From CAZMOK01 sp964567785 (GTDB taxonomy: Bacteria > Bacteroidota > Bacteroidia > Bacteroidales > JAGOPY01), in assembly GCA_964567785.1 (NCBI GenBank), contig CAZMOK010000040.1:1-24610 (forward strand): a DNA stretch of 24,610 nt, read 5' to 3'. Under the pieces are notes generated by a model. It saw nothing but the letters and a program-made list of their open reading frames with translations. It was not told the origin of the DNA and did no database searches. Below are positions 24,058 to 24,610 of this stretch, piece by piece; positions within the stretch are counted from its first letter, which is position 1; each line of letters begins with the position of its first letter. Made by a program: the position numbers and the translations under genes.

Positions 24058-24063
24058 ATGAAG

Positions 24064-24091
24064 TTATCAATTACCAGTGAACATTTATCAG
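24064..24091. repeat. Degenerate TTATCAG heptamers, left side
   Basis: Four units in 7-base register: TTATCAA, TTACCAG, TGAACAT, TTATCAG. TTATCAG is the reverse-complement register of the AACTGAT array at 24556-24597, so the two flank the four-helix-bundle gene in opposite orientation. Confidence 0.55.
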
Positions 24092-24095
24092 TTTT

Positions 24096-24117
24096 AAAGA
24101 ATTTTGTGAAATTCTTT
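24096..24117. terminator. AT-rich hairpin between era and the four-helix-bundle gene
   Basis: AAAGAATTT (24096-24104) and AAATTCTTT (24109-24117) form a perfect 9-base stem with a TGTG loop, flanked by T runs on each strand. It lies exactly between two convergent stop codons. A bidirectional terminator is plausible, although the stem has few G:C pairs. Confidence 0.45.
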
Positions 24118-24474
24118 TCAGTTTATATCTAATTGCCCTTTAACTGTCATAGTAATAGAATAGAGCATTCTTATTATTTCATCACATTCATTAAGGTAAA
24201 TATTATACTCCTCACATTTAATATATTGTGTACGATAAAGTAACCGGATCCAAAACTTAGTTTCCCTGGCTTCTTTGTGAGAAATATTCATTTTATGGAG
24301 AAAGTCTTTTTTTGAAACTGCTGCTGTGGCTTCTTCTATATTAGCACTAATCGAAGTAGCACTTCTGATAAGCTGCCTTGATAGGACATATTCATTTTCT
24401 TTTACCAATCGTTTACCAAGAAAGACCATCTTTACTGAAAACTCAAATGCCTTTTCTGCTACAATACTTTTCAT
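24118..24474 (-). CDS. Four-helix-bundle (S23/IVP-like) protein
   Basis: 118 residues of the family first seen encoded in 23S rRNA intervening sequences, now called four helix bundle protein and structurally related to the accessory Avd protein of diversity-generating retroelements. Family landmarks are visible: KAFEFSVKMVFLGKRL, LSRQLIRSATSISANIEEATA (positions about 32-52) and DFLHKMNISHKEARETKFWIRLL. No signal peptide or enzyme motif. Function outside rRNA is unknown; nucleic-acid binding has been suggested. It is flanked on both sides by inverted heptamer arrays and no reverse transcriptase or rRNA is nearby. Confidence 0.9.
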   Translation of the reverse strand: MKSIVAEKAFEFSVKMVFLGKRLVKENEYVLSRQLIRSATSISANIEEATAAVSKKDFLHKMNISHKEARETKFWIRLLYRTQYIKCEEYNIYLNECDEIIRMLYSITMTVKGQLDIN

Positions 24475-24555
24475 TTTTCTTATTCATCGGAATAAAAGAA
24501 AAAAATACCTGTCCACTTTATTAATTTTTAATCATTATTTTTAACAATTCATATC

Positions 24556-24597
24556 AACTGATAACTGATAACTGATAACTGATAACTGACGATCGTG
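24556..24597. repeat. Heptamer tandem repeat AACTGAT, 6 units
   Basis: Five perfect AACTGAT units and one AACTGAC, with no interruptions. It lies upstream of the four-helix-bundle gene and mirrors the degenerate TTATCAG array at 24064-24091 on its other side. Confidence 0.9.
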
Positions 24598-24610
24598 AGC
24601 AATATTATCG

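Noticed and set aside
24118..24474. Diversity-generating retroelement suggested by the Avd-like fold
   Set aside because: No reverse transcriptase, template repeat or variable repeat is visible nearby; the family is also common as stand-alone genes.

Overview
The window looks like a chromosomal segment from a member of the Bacteroidota, probably an environmental Bacteroidales or Marinilabiliales relative. The evidence is concordant: two type IX secretion (T9SS) C-terminal sorting domains, a PorV/PorQ-family barrel, a DUF5686 outer-membrane protein with a carboxypeptidase-like regulatory domain, a DUF4296 lipoprotein, almost no Shine-Dalgarno sequences, and promoters of the Bacteroidetes type (TTTG about 19-20 bases before TAnnTTTG). 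No phage, integrase, IS element or CRISPR array was seen.

Layout. 1-116 is the tail of a T9SS cargo protein. 247-4572 (minus strand) carries lptB, a DUF5686 protein and kdsD, two of which act in LPS/Kdo biology. 4752-7336 (plus) is recQ translationally coupled to a DUF4296 lipoprotein. 7337-10671 (minus) holds an orphan lipoprotein, a secreted thioredoxin-fold T9SS cargo, deoC and a PorV/PorQ-family barrel. 10961-14013 (minus) is an MMPL/RND permease overlapping a LolA-fold lipoprotein-sorting protein. 14132-14833 is a DUF502 membrane protein.

The centrepiece is 14910-19785 (minus), a tight eight-gene arsenic operon: arsR, arsE-like thioredoxin, arsF-like exported CxxC protein, arsG-like CcdA-fold membrane protein, a COG0701 (ArsP-type) permease, a second small thioredoxin, thioredoxin-coupled arsC and acr3. 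It joins the inorganic route (As(V) reduction, As(III) efflux) to an arsEFG-type module linked to aromatic arsenicals. Read as biochemistry, the three E/F/G proteins place reactive cysteine pairs in the cytoplasm, in the membrane and outside it, like DsbD split into three genes. A promoter and a near-palindromic operator lie between arsR and arsE.

Downstream on the plus strand is an initiator tRNA-fMet with its own promoter and a terminator. It is followed by a YnjE-like triple-rhodanese sulfurtransferase and a type II NADH dehydrogenase (minus), era (plus, TTG start) and a four-helix-bundle (S23/IVP-like) gene (minus).

Several intergenic gaps contain tandem repeats with an exact 7-base period (AACACTA/AACACTG, ATAGTAA, AACTGAT). 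Two of these loci are arranged as inverted structures, one around the four-helix-bundle gene. A separate GACGACGTCCC repeat family lies in the 10.7-10.96 kb gap.
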